64,000 nt of DNA from Treponema sp. (GTDB lineage Bacteria > Spirochaetota > Spirochaetia > Treponematales > Treponemataceae). Positions 35,712 through 44,337 of this stretch are shown here, piece after piece. Location: positions 18,344 to 82,343 of the forward strand of contig JAFLSN010000008.1 in assembly GCA_022510905.1 (NCBI GenBank), read 5' to 3'. The position numbers and the translations under genes were made by a program. The first letter of the stretch is position 1; every line of letters begins with the position of its first letter. A model generated the notes under the pieces. That model searched no databases and was not told the origin of the DNA. It worked only from the letters and a program-made list of their open reading frames with translations.

Positions 35712-37061
35712 ATGAAACAGCGATTCTTGCAGACCCCGTTTTGGGCCGAATTCAAGGCTGCACACGGGTGGAAAACCGAGTACGTTGCCCTGCATGCAGA
35801 CGGTTCACTTGAACCGTTCAGTTCAGGACAGCTTGAGGCGTACAGCACCAAAAGCTCCGGCACACGGCAGGCAGGCCTGCCGGCAGATTCTAGAGGCCCA
35901 GCAGAAACACCGGAACGGCCAGAGCCTTTATTCTCAGACTCCACCGTTCTCGCGGTTCTGGTGCGTTCTTTCAGCGTGGCAAAGATAAAGCGTTTTTCAC
36001 TTGCATACATTCCCATGGCCCCGGAATTTAACGTCCCGTCCGCCGGCACCGGACTCTTATCGTCCCAAAAAGACGATGCGCCTGCCGAAGGAGAATCCAA
36101 CAAAGAAAGCTCATCTGCATACACGGAAAAACTCGCGGACAGCCTTTGTGCGATTGCAAGAGGACTTGCGCCACACCTTCCAGCTGACACGCTTTTTATC
36201 AGGTTTGATCCTCCTGTGGATTTTCCAGGCCCCGGGGAGCGAGACGCTTTCGCAAAAGAGCTTGTTTCCTGCGCACGGGCAAATTCGCTCCCGCTTTACC
36301 GCTCGCCTGTCTCCGTGCAGCCGCCTGACACTACGCTCCTTGACCTTTCAAAAACAGAAGAAGAACTTCTTTCCTGCATGAAAAACAAGTGGCGTTACAA
36401 TATCCGCCTTGCGGCAAAAAAAGGCGTGCAGGTGACCCGGCACTACGGAACAGATTCCGACTTTGAAGAAGCGTTCAACACATTCTACGGCCTGTTCATG
36501 CAGACAAGCGAGCGCGACGGGGTGAGTTTTCACGAAAGGGAATATTACCACGACCTTCTGCAACGCGGTGCCCCCGCAAATTCGCCTATGGAACATGGGG
36601 AGCAAGAAAATACAAAAGACGGGCGAGAAGCTTCTGACTTGCAGGCCCAAAAAAAAGCAGATCCGCTTTTGACCCTGTACCTTGCACGGCACGATGGAGA
36701 AGCGCTTGCAGGAATCATCACACTGTTCTGCGGACGCGAGGCCGTGTACCTGTACGGAGCAAGCGGAAACTCCAAGCGGAACCTCATGCCCGCATACCTC
36801 CTGCAATGGACGGCCATCCAAGACGCAAAAACCTACGGCGCCCCAGTCTATGACTTTTACGGAATGCCGCCCACGGCCGACGAAGGCCACCCCATGCACG
36901 GACTTTACCAGTTCAAGACAGGCTTTGGCGGACAAAACACGCACCGCATCGGAAGCTGGGATGTGCCGCTAAAACCAGCGATGTACCGCCTGTATCTAGC
37001 GGCAGAAAAATTTCGCGCATGGTGGCATAAATCGCTCCGAAAAAAAATCATAGGGCGTTAG
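35712..37061 (+). CDS. FemAB-like (GNAT-fold) aminoacyltransferase
   Basis: The 449-residue cytoplasmic protein resembles FemABX enzymes, which add amino acids from aminoacyl-tRNA to peptidoglycan precursors. Family features are RFLQTPFWAEFKAAHGW at the N-terminus, NKWRYNIRLAAKKGVQV, a second GNAT-like region LTLYLARHDGEALAGIITLF, LYGASGNSKRNLMPAYLLQW and DFYGMPPTADEGHPMHGLYQFKTGFGG. A Ser/Glu-rich insertion (about residues 115-140) and another near 290-310 make it longer than single-GNAT members. A role in peptide cross-bridge synthesis is the family inference. The amino acid used cannot be read. Confidence 0.82.
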   Translation: MKQRFLQTPFWAEFKAAHGWKTEYVALHADGSLEPFSSGQLEAYSTKSSGTRQAGLPADSRGPAETPERPEPLFSDSTVLAVLVRSFSVAKIKRFSLAYIPMAPEFNVPSAGTGLLSSQKDDAPAEGESNKESSSAYTEKLADSLCAIARGLAPHLPADTLFIRFDPPVDFPGPGERDAFAKELVSCARANSLPLYRSPVSVQPPDTTLLDLSKTEEELLSCMKNKWRYNIRLAAKKGVQVTRHYGTDSDFEEAFNTFYGLFMQTSERDGVSFHEREYYHDLLQRGAPANSPMEHGEQENTKDGREASDLQAQKKADPLLTLYLARHDGEALAGIITLFCGREAVYLYGASGNSKRNLMPAYLLQWTAIQDAKTYGAPVYDFYGMPPTADEGHPMHGLYQFKTGFGGQNTHRIGSWDVPLKPAMYRLYLAAEKFRAWWHKSLRKKIIGR

Positions 37062-37068
37062 CACAAAG

Positions 37069-37150
37069 CAGTCAACACACCACGGTGCAGAAACAAGTCT
37101 TCAATCCAGAGGCAGCATTTGCAGAAGCACGGTATGCAACCTTTACGCAC
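37069..37150 (+). repeat. Dispersed intergenic repeat, short copy
   Basis: The sequence joins a left-end-like piece (CAGTCAACACACCACGGTGC) to the right-end motif (TTTGCAGAAGCACGGTATGC, CCTTTACGCACGGATCAAAA) with the middle of the long copies missing. It lies between two convergent genes. Confidence 0.55.
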
Positions 37151-37195
37151 GGATCAAAACGAGCGCAGTGGCATACATCAGAAAACCGGCAGCAG

Positions 37196-39232
37196 TCATT
37201 TGCCATCGGCAGCTGCCACAGCGCGCAGCTTTTTTTTGCCACGATCCTTTTTTGCGGGAATGATATTGAGACCCACCGTTTTTTCAAGATCCCGTCCCGG
37301 GTCAATGTCAACCTTCCAGAAAAATGCGATGCACACTGTCTGCGAAGTCAATTCGGCGCGGTCGCTGCATATGGGCCTCCTAAAATCCACCGGGAGCGCG
37401 CAAAAGCCTGCGTCTTCGTTTGGGGCAAACACGAATGTGTTTTTGTCAACGCTGTCGGTGATCTGCACGTAAGAAACACCTCCGCCGGTCCTGAACGGAG
37501 CTCCGCAGTCAACAGTCGTTTTTTCGCCTCCAATGATAAGCTCTGCTTCGTACTGAACTTCATGCGTAGCCGATGCAAATTCTGTCTGAGAAAAATTGCT
37601 CTCAACGAACAGCACGCCTGTAAGCTTGAACGGACTTTCATTTTTCAGAATATACTGAACACTCATGCCGTCGGAAGTAATCGCGTAGCTTTTTAAAAGC
37701 CGCACCGGTTGCTGGAGCTGGCCATATTCGCCCCGCCCTTCCAAATGAATTTCACGGCGTTTCTGGTCGAACTTTCTTTCGGCAAACCGGATCTGCGAAA
37801 AAATGCCCGCGCCGCACGGCTTTCCGTGCATATAGGGCTCGCTTTCGGACTCTTCAAGCAGGTGCTCCACAAAAAAGCCGCGAGTGTATCTGTCGGAAAC
37901 TGCGTCAAATTCAGCACGGCGCGAAAGATTCGCCGCGTAGTTTCCGCCTGCGTGCATGATTTCCAGCTCGGTGATTGCCGCAGCCTGCACAGAAAGCACG
38001 GCATGGTATTTTTCCATTGAACACACATATTCGTTCAAGCCGTCGGCGTTGTAGTCATAGCTGGTAACGGCTTCTTTGTATTCAGCGGCCTCACGCACAA
38101 GGCGCTCCGCTTCGTTCAATGCGCGGTAGGCCTGCTGGCGGTCAGAAGCAACCGCAGGAAGCCCGGAACCCGGCGTAACGTAGGCAAAACCGCTTTGTGC
38201 TTCCCACAGCTTTTCGCGTGCAGCCGCCTTGCGGATCCTGTCGCCATGGCAGTTAGTTATTAGCATGCTCACGTACACCATCCGTTCGTACAGGCGGCGG
38301 TTATGCGGATAGACGTTCAAAAAATCGTGAATGGTCAACGGAAAACGGCCATGATCCTCCTGCGCCTTGTACGGGCTCTGGGCCCACCGGGAGATGGTGC
38401 CGTCCATGCCGGCCGGAACATAGGCTGTAACAAATCGGCGCAAAAGCCTGCATACCCGCTGCGGCGTGGAAAATGCGACACCGTCCGCCGCGCATGAAAA
38501 AGCGTCCGATTCATTCATTTCCTGGAAAAAAGTGCAGCACGGGCTTTCCAAAAACAAAGCAAGCTGTTCAGGATCAAACGAAAGGCAAACCACAGCCTGA
38601 TCTTCTGCCGCCCCAGAAGACTCCGGGCCCAATTCAGATGAAACCGAATTTTTTATACGCTGAATCCAAGCCTCGCCCGATTCCGATGGAAGCGGAAGCA
38701 AACGGTTCAAAACGGGAAACACTTTGAGCGTTCTGCCCTGGTCACTGGTAATGAGCGGAAGCACATGTGTTTTTGCGGCATCAAGCAGGGAAGCGTCAAC
38801 AGTCACGTATTCCATGCCGCACGAGTGCATGGTGGTAACCAGGGAAGAATCCCACATGCTCCCGAACAGCTGCATGCCCCGGGGACGTTTTCCGATGGTG
38901 CTACGCAAAGCCGCCGTAAGTTTTTCCAGCTGCGCACTTCGGTCTGCGGGAAAAAGAAGCGGAAAAACAGGTGCATAGTAGCCGCCGCCGAGCAGTTCAA
39001 CCTGATTGCGCTTTGTGAGCTCCCCCAAAAGTTCGAGGGCCTCGGGGTGCTTTTTTGCGTACAGGGCAAGCTGAAAGCCGGTAAAGCCCATGGCGCACAC
39101 ACACTTGGGGTGCTGGTAGAGAAAGGTCAACAGCGGTTTGTACACATCCTGATAGTGTTTTTCAAGCGTATCCTGACGTGCCCCTGCCAAAAAATCGGCA
39201 GAAATTTCAAGGCAGAGAAACAGCTCCCTCAT
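37196..39232 (-). CDS. GH57-like protein, probably catalytically inactive
   Basis: The 678-residue protein follows the plan of GH57 glucanotransferases: an N-terminal barrel (about 1-300), a helical domain (300-400) and a large beta-sandwich (400-670). Recognisable are KRNQVELLGGGYYAPVFPL and GKRPRGMQLFGSMWDSSLV. In active enzymes the first motif block contains HNHQP, here replaced by LCLEISADF. The nucleophile Glu of the W-L-x-E-R-V-W block is replaced by Gly in QLFGSMW. It is therefore likely a binding or structural protein. Its ATG overlaps the rnfB stop by 4 bases and it is the last gene of the Rnf operon. Confidence 0.75.
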   Translation of the reverse strand: MRELFLCLEISADFLAGARQDTLEKHYQDVYKPLLTFLYQHPKCVCAMGFTGFQLALYAKKHPEALELLGELTKRNQVELLGGGYYAPVFPLLFPADRSAQLEKLTAALRSTIGKRPRGMQLFGSMWDSSLVTTMHSCGMEYVTVDASLLDAAKTHVLPLITSDQGRTLKVFPVLNRLLPLPSESGEAWIQRIKNSVSSELGPESSGAAEDQAVVCLSFDPEQLALFLESPCCTFFQEMNESDAFSCAADGVAFSTPQRVCRLLRRFVTAYVPAGMDGTISRWAQSPYKAQEDHGRFPLTIHDFLNVYPHNRRLYERMVYVSMLITNCHGDRIRKAAAREKLWEAQSGFAYVTPGSGLPAVASDRQQAYRALNEAERLVREAAEYKEAVTSYDYNADGLNEYVCSMEKYHAVLSVQAAAITELEIMHAGGNYAANLSRRAEFDAVSDRYTRGFFVEHLLEESESEPYMHGKPCGAGIFSQIRFAERKFDQKRREIHLEGRGEYGQLQQPVRLLKSYAITSDGMSVQYILKNESPFKLTGVLFVESNFSQTEFASATHEVQYEAELIIGGEKTTVDCGAPFRTGGGVSYVQITDSVDKNTFVFAPNEDAGFCALPVDFRRPICSDRAELTSQTVCIAFFWKVDIDPGRDLEKTVGLNIIPAKKDRGKKKLRAVAAADGK

Positions 39233-39852
39233 TGTTCACTTGTATTCCTATGGATCATTTTATAGCACTTTTGCCAGAATTGGAAGCCTTTTTTTGTGTT
39301 TGCAGGAATTTTTGTCACAGCGCCGCATTCCGAGCAGCCGTTCCGAGTTCCGTCTGGAGCGGCGCAGCGCCTGCATTCAAGGTCAGTTTTGGGAACAAGC
39401 GAAATCAGGTGCTTGGGACATGCGTCAAGGCACAATCCGCAGCCGTTGCAGGCGGCTGTCACTTCCGCAGTGCCATTCACAATCATAATGGCATCTCGCG
39501 GACATTTCCGCATGCAGTCGCCAAAGCCGATGCAGCTCCACGTGCAGTCACCTTCGGCATCATACATAGAAAAGAACAGAGAGCAGTCGCGTTCACCAGC
39601 ATAAGAAAAATGCCGCACGCTTTCTGCAAGCTGCTTTTGCGCTGAACAAAGCACAACAGCTTTTACACCGGTGTCAAGGGGCTTGGCCTCAGGATGGCTG
39701 TTTACAAATTCAATCTCGGTACGCGAAAAAAGCGGTTCTTCCGCGTTGATTTTTTGGGCGCTCAGAGACTGGAGAAGAATCATGAGGATAAAAAACAGGA
39801 GCGCGGAGCAGCCCAGCACGACAAGATACAGCATGAACACTGTCAGAATCAT
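39229..39852 (-). CDS. rnfB: RnfB-like ferredoxin-domain subunit
   Basis: The 207-residue protein starts with a single transmembrane helix and ends in a cytoplasmic ferredoxin region with two four-Cys motifs, CTWSCIGFGDCMRKCP and CNGCGLCLDACP. The third module is truncated to CRRC and CSEC. The CGxCGxxxC iron-sulfur motif that normally follows the membrane anchor of RnfB is absent. In standard Rnf this subunit takes electrons to or from ferredoxin. GGGGGTG precedes ATG 39852, which overlaps the rnfA stop as ATGA. Longer frames upstream are rejected. Confidence 0.82.
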   Translation of the reverse strand: MILTVFMLYLVVLGCSALLFFILMILLQSLSAQKINAEEPLFSRTEIEFVNSHPEAKPLDTGVKAVVLCSAQKQLAESVRHFSYAGERDCSLFFSMYDAEGDCTWSCIGFGDCMRKCPRDAIMIVNGTAEVTAACNGCGLCLDACPKHLISLVPKTDLECRRCAAPDGTRNGCSECGAVTKIPANTKKGFQFWQKCYKMIHRNTSEQ

Positions 39853-40406
39853 TGGAACACCCCCGGGTTGAGCCATGACACGTTCCAAACAAGCATGGCA
39901 ATCATGATGAGCGCCACGCTTATAAAGATGAGGCTCAAATTTTCAAACTGCTTCCCTGTGCCAGAAATTTCAACCCGCTTTCTGATGGCATACAAAAAAG
40001 GAATAAAGCAGAAAAATGAAAGGGCGCAGAGGCAGGCGTTCACCACGCATTCCCCCAGCGATGTGCTTTCGTTCACGGAAAGCAGGATGCACAGCATGGA
40101 AACACCGAATTCAGACGCATTCGTTCTGGCCGTGATGCGCACAATCGATTCGATGAACATGGCTATGACGGCGAAAATGAGAACCGCCACAAACGGAAAC
40201 AGCTCAAGAAGACGCACAGGAATCAAAAGGTGCACGGCAATCAGGTAGACCAGCGTTGCCGTGGCGCTCACTGAAAGCAGCATTTTAATCGCATACAGCA
40301 CCAGATGCCGGGAATTTACGCATAAAACCGTGGCGCGGTTTATGCCGATTCCGTATACAAGCACGACAGACGTGTACAGGCAGTAATAGGCCATGTTATT
40401 CAGCAT
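39849..40406 (-). CDS. rnfA: RnfA-like membrane subunit
   Basis: A 185-residue protein with six predicted helices of the RnfA/NqrE type. In characterised homologues RnfA and RnfE each supply Cys residues to a [2Fe-2S] cluster in the membrane, in GxCPxLG and VNCAxLG motifs. Here the first position reads YGIGINRA with Asn in place of Cys (about residue 23). The second reads SMLCILLSV, with Cys kept. GGAGG seven bases upstream sets ATG 40406, inside the end of rnfE. Confidence 0.78.
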   Translation of the reverse strand: MLNNMAYYCLYTSVVLVYGIGINRATVLCVNSRHLVLYAIKMLLSVSATATLVYLIAVHLLIPVRLLELFPFVAVLIFAVIAMFIESIVRITARTNASEFGVSMLCILLSVNESTSLGECVVNACLCALSFFCFIPFLYAIRKRVEISGTGKQFENLSLIFISVALIMIAMLVWNVSWLNPGVFQ

Positions 40407-41037
40407 GGCTTGCCTCCTGCCCGGCATATCCGTCTGGCCGGGCGAGCTCCAGTGCCCTGGTAACTGATGAGATTAGCACCACCAGCAGGGCGGAAAGCAC
40501 AAGTGCGCCGGGGATTGAAGCCCAGAACACTCCCACATGGACAGCCGCTTCTCCTGCCTTCACCAAAGGAAGCGTCAAAAGTCCCTCACGGGACGGAAGG
40601 GTAACGGTGCCGTAACCGAACACATCACGGAACAAGAAAAAGCCCAGCGCATACAGCGAAAACCGACCGCTCTGCCCCATGTTACGAAAGAGCTCGTGCA
40701 CGAGCGAATCCGGGCCTTTTTTGTACAGGTAACCAATCATGAACGAAGACACCGCAGGCATGTAGACTGCGAACCCCAGAACCAGAGCCATCAGCGGCGA
40801 AAAACATATGAGCCACTGCTTGAACAGCACGGTCATGGCCACCAGAAACACCGCAATCAGCACGGGATGCAGGCCGTCAAGCTTGAGCAGCGGCACCAGT
40901 CTCCGGAACAACGTGGCGCACAGCATAAGCAGGTTCAGCATGGCAATGAGCACAATACCATAGGCGAGCCGCCCTGGAACCGGCACCAAAAGCGCAAACG
41001 AAGCAGTGATGTATGCGTACAGTTCGTTTCGTTTCAT
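40396..41037 (-). CDS. rnfE: RnfE-like membrane subunit
   Basis: A 213-residue paralogue of RnfA with about six helices. The usual LGLCPLLA motif reads ALLVPVPG and the usual VNCIILG motif reads SSFMIGYL, so both Cys ligands of the expected membrane [2Fe-2S] cluster appear lost. It is followed by rnfA with an 11-base overlap. Its start codon directly follows the rnfG stop, with AAAGGGG upstream. Confidence 0.78.
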   Translation of the reverse strand: MKRNELYAYITASFALLVPVPGRLAYGIVLIAMLNLLMLCATLFRRLVPLLKLDGLHPVLIAVFLVAMTVLFKQWLICFSPLMALVLGFAVYMPAVSSFMIGYLYKKGPDSLVHELFRNMGQSGRFSLYALGFFLFRDVFGYGTVTLPSREGLLTLPLVKAGEAAVHVGVFWASIPGALVLSALLVVLISSVTRALELARPDGYAGQEASHAE

Positions 41038-41916
41038 TTATTTCCCCTTTGCAACATGTGAGTTTTTCATGATGGCGGGAATCTTTTTTTCCCAATACCG
41101 AAGCTGTGAATTTCGCGAGGCGTTCACGATGGCAGAACGGGCCTTTCCATCAAGTTGTGCATAGTCGATGAATTCTGCGGTGCCATGGTTCACGTCGTAC
41201 ACAAAAACGGCGGCGAACGGACCATACATTGTAGTGCAGCGCACAACAATACCGTAGTAGTTCTGTGTGCCGGTGGGTGATATAAGCACATAGCCGGCGC
41301 AGCTTGCGGCAAAAGGCACAGTGAGCAGCACAGGAGAAGAGAGCGTGTATTCACGGTAAAAACTTTGGGAAAGGGCGGCCTTTAAAGGCTGTTTCAGCCC
41401 TTCATCCCAGCGTTTCTGGGAAAACAGTGAAAACACCACGAGCAATGTAAAAAGCAGCACAAGCAGCCCCGAAAAAAATCCGTAAGTGACAAGCTGCTTT
41501 TTGTACGCATCGGAAGAGGCAGTGCCCTCTGAGGCAGTTTCGACAGAGTGGAGCCTGCCATTATTGCGAGGAGGAGGCTCAGGGGCAGGAACTGGCTGAG
41601 TTTCTGCAAAAGCTTGAACGCTTGGCCGGGGCAGGCCATTGCCTTGAGCAGCTTCCGGCCCGACACCTTTCAGAGCAGGAGCCGTGTATGGCGGAAGCGC
41701 ATGTCCATTCGTGCGCTCTCCCGCAAAACGTGAGTTTTCGCGCGGAAATGCGTCAAACGGCTTCCGTCCAGCAAAGTCTGGAGGTAAACCTGCCCTGTCA
41801 GAACCCTGCTTGGCCCCGGCGTGCGGAAAAGACTCGGACGAATGCACGGCACCCGAAAATCCTCTGGACACCGAGCCATGATTTCCCGGTACATGTTTTT
41901 TTTCATGCTCAGACAT
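41038..41916 (-). CDS. rnfG: RnfG-position protein lacking the flavinylation motif
   Basis: The 292-residue protein occupies the rnfG position. About 150 residues of Pro/Ser/Gly-rich cytoplasmic sequence come first, then one transmembrane helix (YGFFSGLLVLLFTLLVVFSL) and about 120 periplasmic residues that resemble a reduced FMN-bind domain (GYVLISPTGTQNYYGIVVR). Normal RnfG carries S/T-GAT with FMN linked to the Thr. No such motif is present, nor the ETPGLG block. The ATG at 41916 overlaps the rnfD end by 8 bases. The assignment rests mainly on gene order and topology. Confidence 0.6.
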   Translation of the reverse strand: MSEHEKKHVPGNHGSVSRGFSGAVHSSESFPHAGAKQGSDRAGLPPDFAGRKPFDAFPRENSRFAGERTNGHALPPYTAPALKGVGPEAAQGNGLPRPSVQAFAETQPVPAPEPPPRNNGRLHSVETASEGTASSDAYKKQLVTYGFFSGLLVLLFTLLVVFSLFSQKRWDEGLKQPLKAALSQSFYREYTLSSPVLLTVPFAASCAGYVLISPTGTQNYYGIVVRCTTMYGPFAAVFVYDVNHGTAEFIDYAQLDGKARSAIVNASRNSQLRYWEKKIPAIMKNSHVAKGK

Positions 41917-42991
41917 GTTCCACCTCCAATTCAACCGCCCGCGGCACAAGCACATTTGCGACGGTGTTCCGCACGTCACGGCTTTCAAACACCTGAATCA
42001 TGGGCGAAAGCACATTCATCACAAGCACGGTGAATACCGCGCCTACAGGCGATGTTCCGCAACCTACCACCAAAAACGCAATCATTCCTGCAAGAACGCC
42101 GTACAGGACTTTCCCCAACCGAGTGACCGGCGTAGTTCCGTACCATTGGAGCACATACAGAGTGCAGAACAGCGTGCCGCTTGTAAGAAGCGCAAGCAGC
42201 ATGTCGCCCTGCCCGCCATGGCCTCCAACCAAAAGCGGGCCTGCAAAACGCACCAAAACCGCGTACACGGCCGTAAAACACAGTGGAATCAGTGCGTCAA
42301 CCATGTCAAATGAAATCAAAATGATTGAAGAAATGAGCGTCACGGTATTGAACCTGAAGGCAGGAATGATAGAACCTGAATCCCAAAAAAGCGTTACGTA
42401 ACCTTCTGGCACAACAATGCCGAACAGCCTGAACACGGTCCTGTTCAAAAAGGCGGTCACCGTGACATCAGCACCTACGAGAGGAACAGAGCCGTTCTGG
42501 ATTAACGACAGGGCTGCATTCCGAGAAAGCACATCATTTGAGGAAACGCCGTATGCGGGAAAAGCGCCCATGTTCAAAAAATATGCCACAGAAACCGCAA
42601 GCACCACAGGATTTGCCCATGAGCCCGCAAAACCGCCAAACGCGAATTTTTCAAGCAGCAGCGAGCAGAACACCACAAAAAAAACTGCCGCAGGAGCATA
42701 GTTTTCAGGCAGGAGCAGCGCTATCATTGTGCCCTGGATAACGGCGGTAAGCCAGGCACCGCGCAAAGGCCTTGTGCGGGCGCTGTAGGCAAGCTCGGAA
42801 AGCACGGAAGCCGTCAGAGAGGAAAGCAGAACCGCAAGAGCCGCGGTGCTTCCTGAAACAGCAAGCAGCACCACCTGAGGTACAAGCAGCACAAGAGTGC
42901 ACCAGGAAACCGTCCGCACGGATGGAGTGATATAACAGAACGGTTTGAGCGTAACGCTTTCGTATTTTTTTGCATGGAACATCGTATTCAT
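41909..42991 (-). CDS. rnfD: RnfD-like membrane subunit lacking the FMN threonine
   Basis: A 360-residue membrane protein of the RnfD/NqrB family with about nine helices (HAKKYESVTLKPFCYITPSV start, NPVVLAVSVAYFL, GTSPVGAVFTVLVMNVLSPM end). The periplasmic loop that normally contains D-x-x-S-G-A-T-P-L reads DVLSRNAAL, so the Thr that carries covalent FMN aligns with Ala. AAGGAAATTC precedes ATG 42991. The 60-base gap to rnfC is the largest inside the operon. Confidence 0.8.
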   Translation of the reverse strand: MNTMFHAKKYESVTLKPFCYITPSVRTVSWCTLVLLVPQVVLLAVSGSTAALAVLLSSLTASVLSELAYSARTRPLRGAWLTAVIQGTMIALLLPENYAPAAVFFVVFCSLLLEKFAFGGFAGSWANPVVLAVSVAYFLNMGAFPAYGVSSNDVLSRNAALSLIQNGSVPLVGADVTVTAFLNRTVFRLFGIVVPEGYVTLFWDSGSIIPAFRFNTVTLISSIILISFDMVDALIPLCFTAVYAVLVRFAGPLLVGGHGGQGDMLLALLTSGTLFCTLYVLQWYGTTPVTRLGKVLYGVLAGMIAFLVVGCGTSPVGAVFTVLVMNVLSPMIQVFESRDVRNTVANVLVPRAVELEVEHV

Positions 42992-43050
42992 GAATTTCCT
43001 TCTTTCTTTATATCCTATAATTTTGAATGAAAAACATCGCCGTGGCAGCG

Positions 43051-44337
43051 CTACCCATTTCTCAACAGCGCGATTGTCTGGCACAGCGGAAGCCGGGACG
43101 GACACACGCTGTTGCACAGGCAGCAGTCAGAGCACAGACTGGCGGTACGCACAAAATCTTCGCCAAGAGCCATGCCGTCTGCCCTTTGCCTGAACATCAG
43201 GTCTGGAAACAGCCCTTCAGGACAGATGGCACGGCATTTTCCGCAGCGCACACAAGGCGCAAGACGCTGGTCATTCAGCTCGCCGGCAGGAACAAAAGCA
43301 ACAGATTTTACATGCCTTGTCACCGGAGTCTCAAGGCTGCTCACCGCGGAACCGGTTATCATGCCGTTTATGATGATTTTCGCGGGACGTTTTTTTAACC
43401 CCCCGCACTGCTGGACAAGGCTTTCTATCGTGGTTCCGATACGAACTTTGAACATGGCGGCTGCGTTCAGGCATGAGCCTGTAACATGCACATAGCGTTC
43501 CACCACAGGAACTCCCGTGACGACAGCTTCATATGCGGAAAGCGCCGTCTCAGGATCAATGAACACGGAAGCATTTCCGATTGCGGAAAACGGACTGTCT
43601 TTGCCGGAGACGCACTGTTTTTTTATCTGAGCAACAAGGTTCTGCCTGAACCCCGCAGGATACCGGGCCGTGTCGCATTGAACCATCATCACGGACGGGT
43701 CTGAAAACAGCTCTGGCGGCAATGACACATCGCTCTTTTTTCCAACCGCAAACAAAATGCCAGAGGCATTGAGCGCACGAGCCACAATTTGCACCCCGAC
43801 AACAAGTTCCGACGTGCACTGCGAGGCAATAAAGCTGTCGGTCATGCGGCTCGGATCTTCATCAAAAAGCCTGACTACCAAAAAACGATCCCGTCCGGCC
43901 TTGCAGCGTGAAATTGTCTCCGCAAGCGGCTTATGGCCATGAAAGGTGTTGACAACGCCCTTCTTCTTGAAAATCGCAAGCAGCGCATCTCCTGAAAAGC
44001 TGCTCCAGTCGGCATACACAGGCTTTTTTCCGAGATATGAAAACGCGCCGCCGAGTTTTATCGAAAGAGCCTTTCCCACGCATCCGTTGGGAAGCGGACA
44101 CTGCACAACTTTTTCAACAATGCCTGGAACCGGAGAATGAATGTCTGCTCCCATCGGAAGCCGCGACACTGCCACCACCTGACCTTCGACCACACGGTCG
44201 CCTGCGCGCACCATGCAGGCATAGTCACGTTCCCTGCTGTAGCTGAACGGCACCACCACGGAAGGCGGCAAAAACGAACGCACCGCAACAGAAAACGGCT
44301 GCCGCTCTGACTGCACAAATGTATTGACTCCTCTCAT
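43051..44337 (-). CDS. rnfC: RnfC-like iron-sulfur subunit with altered NADH/FMN region
   Basis: The 428-residue peripheral subunit has the N-terminal barrel-sandwich piece (MGADIHSPVPGIVEKV), the SLBB-type region (VTGSCLNAAAMFKVRIGTT) and two C-terminal [4Fe-4S] motifs, CVRCGKCRAICP and CSDCCLCNSVCP. In standard RnfC the flavin and NADH site uses GLGGAGFPT and NGAECEPYLT. The aligned stretches here read KGVVNTFHGHKP and RLFDEDPSRMTD, so nucleotide binding is doubtful. Its ATG overlaps the preceding gene by 4 bases. Confidence 0.83.
   Translation of the reverse strand: MRGVNTFVQSERQPFSVAVRSFLPPSVVVPFSYSRERDYACMVRAGDRVVEGQVVAVSRLPMGADIHSPVPGIVEKVVQCPLPNGCVGKALSIKLGGAFSYLGKKPVYADWSSFSGDALLAIFKKKGVVNTFHGHKPLAETISRCKAGRDRFLVVRLFDEDPSRMTDSFIASQCTSELVVGVQIVARALNASGILFAVGKKSDVSLPPELFSDPSVMMVQCDTARYPAGFRQNLVAQIKKQCVSGKDSPFSAIGNASVFIDPETALSAYEAVVTGVPVVERYVHVTGSCLNAAAMFKVRIGTTIESLVQQCGGLKKRPAKIIINGMITGSAVSSLETPVTRHVKSVAFVPAGELNDQRLAPCVRCGKCRAICPEGLFPDLMFRQRADGMALGEDFVRTASLCSDCCLCNSVCPSRLPLCQTIALLRNG

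Noticed and set aside
37196..39232. Annotation as active alpha-amylase or 4-alpha-glucanotransferase
   Set aside because: The GH57 nucleophile block and HNHQP block are substituted, so only the fold is called.
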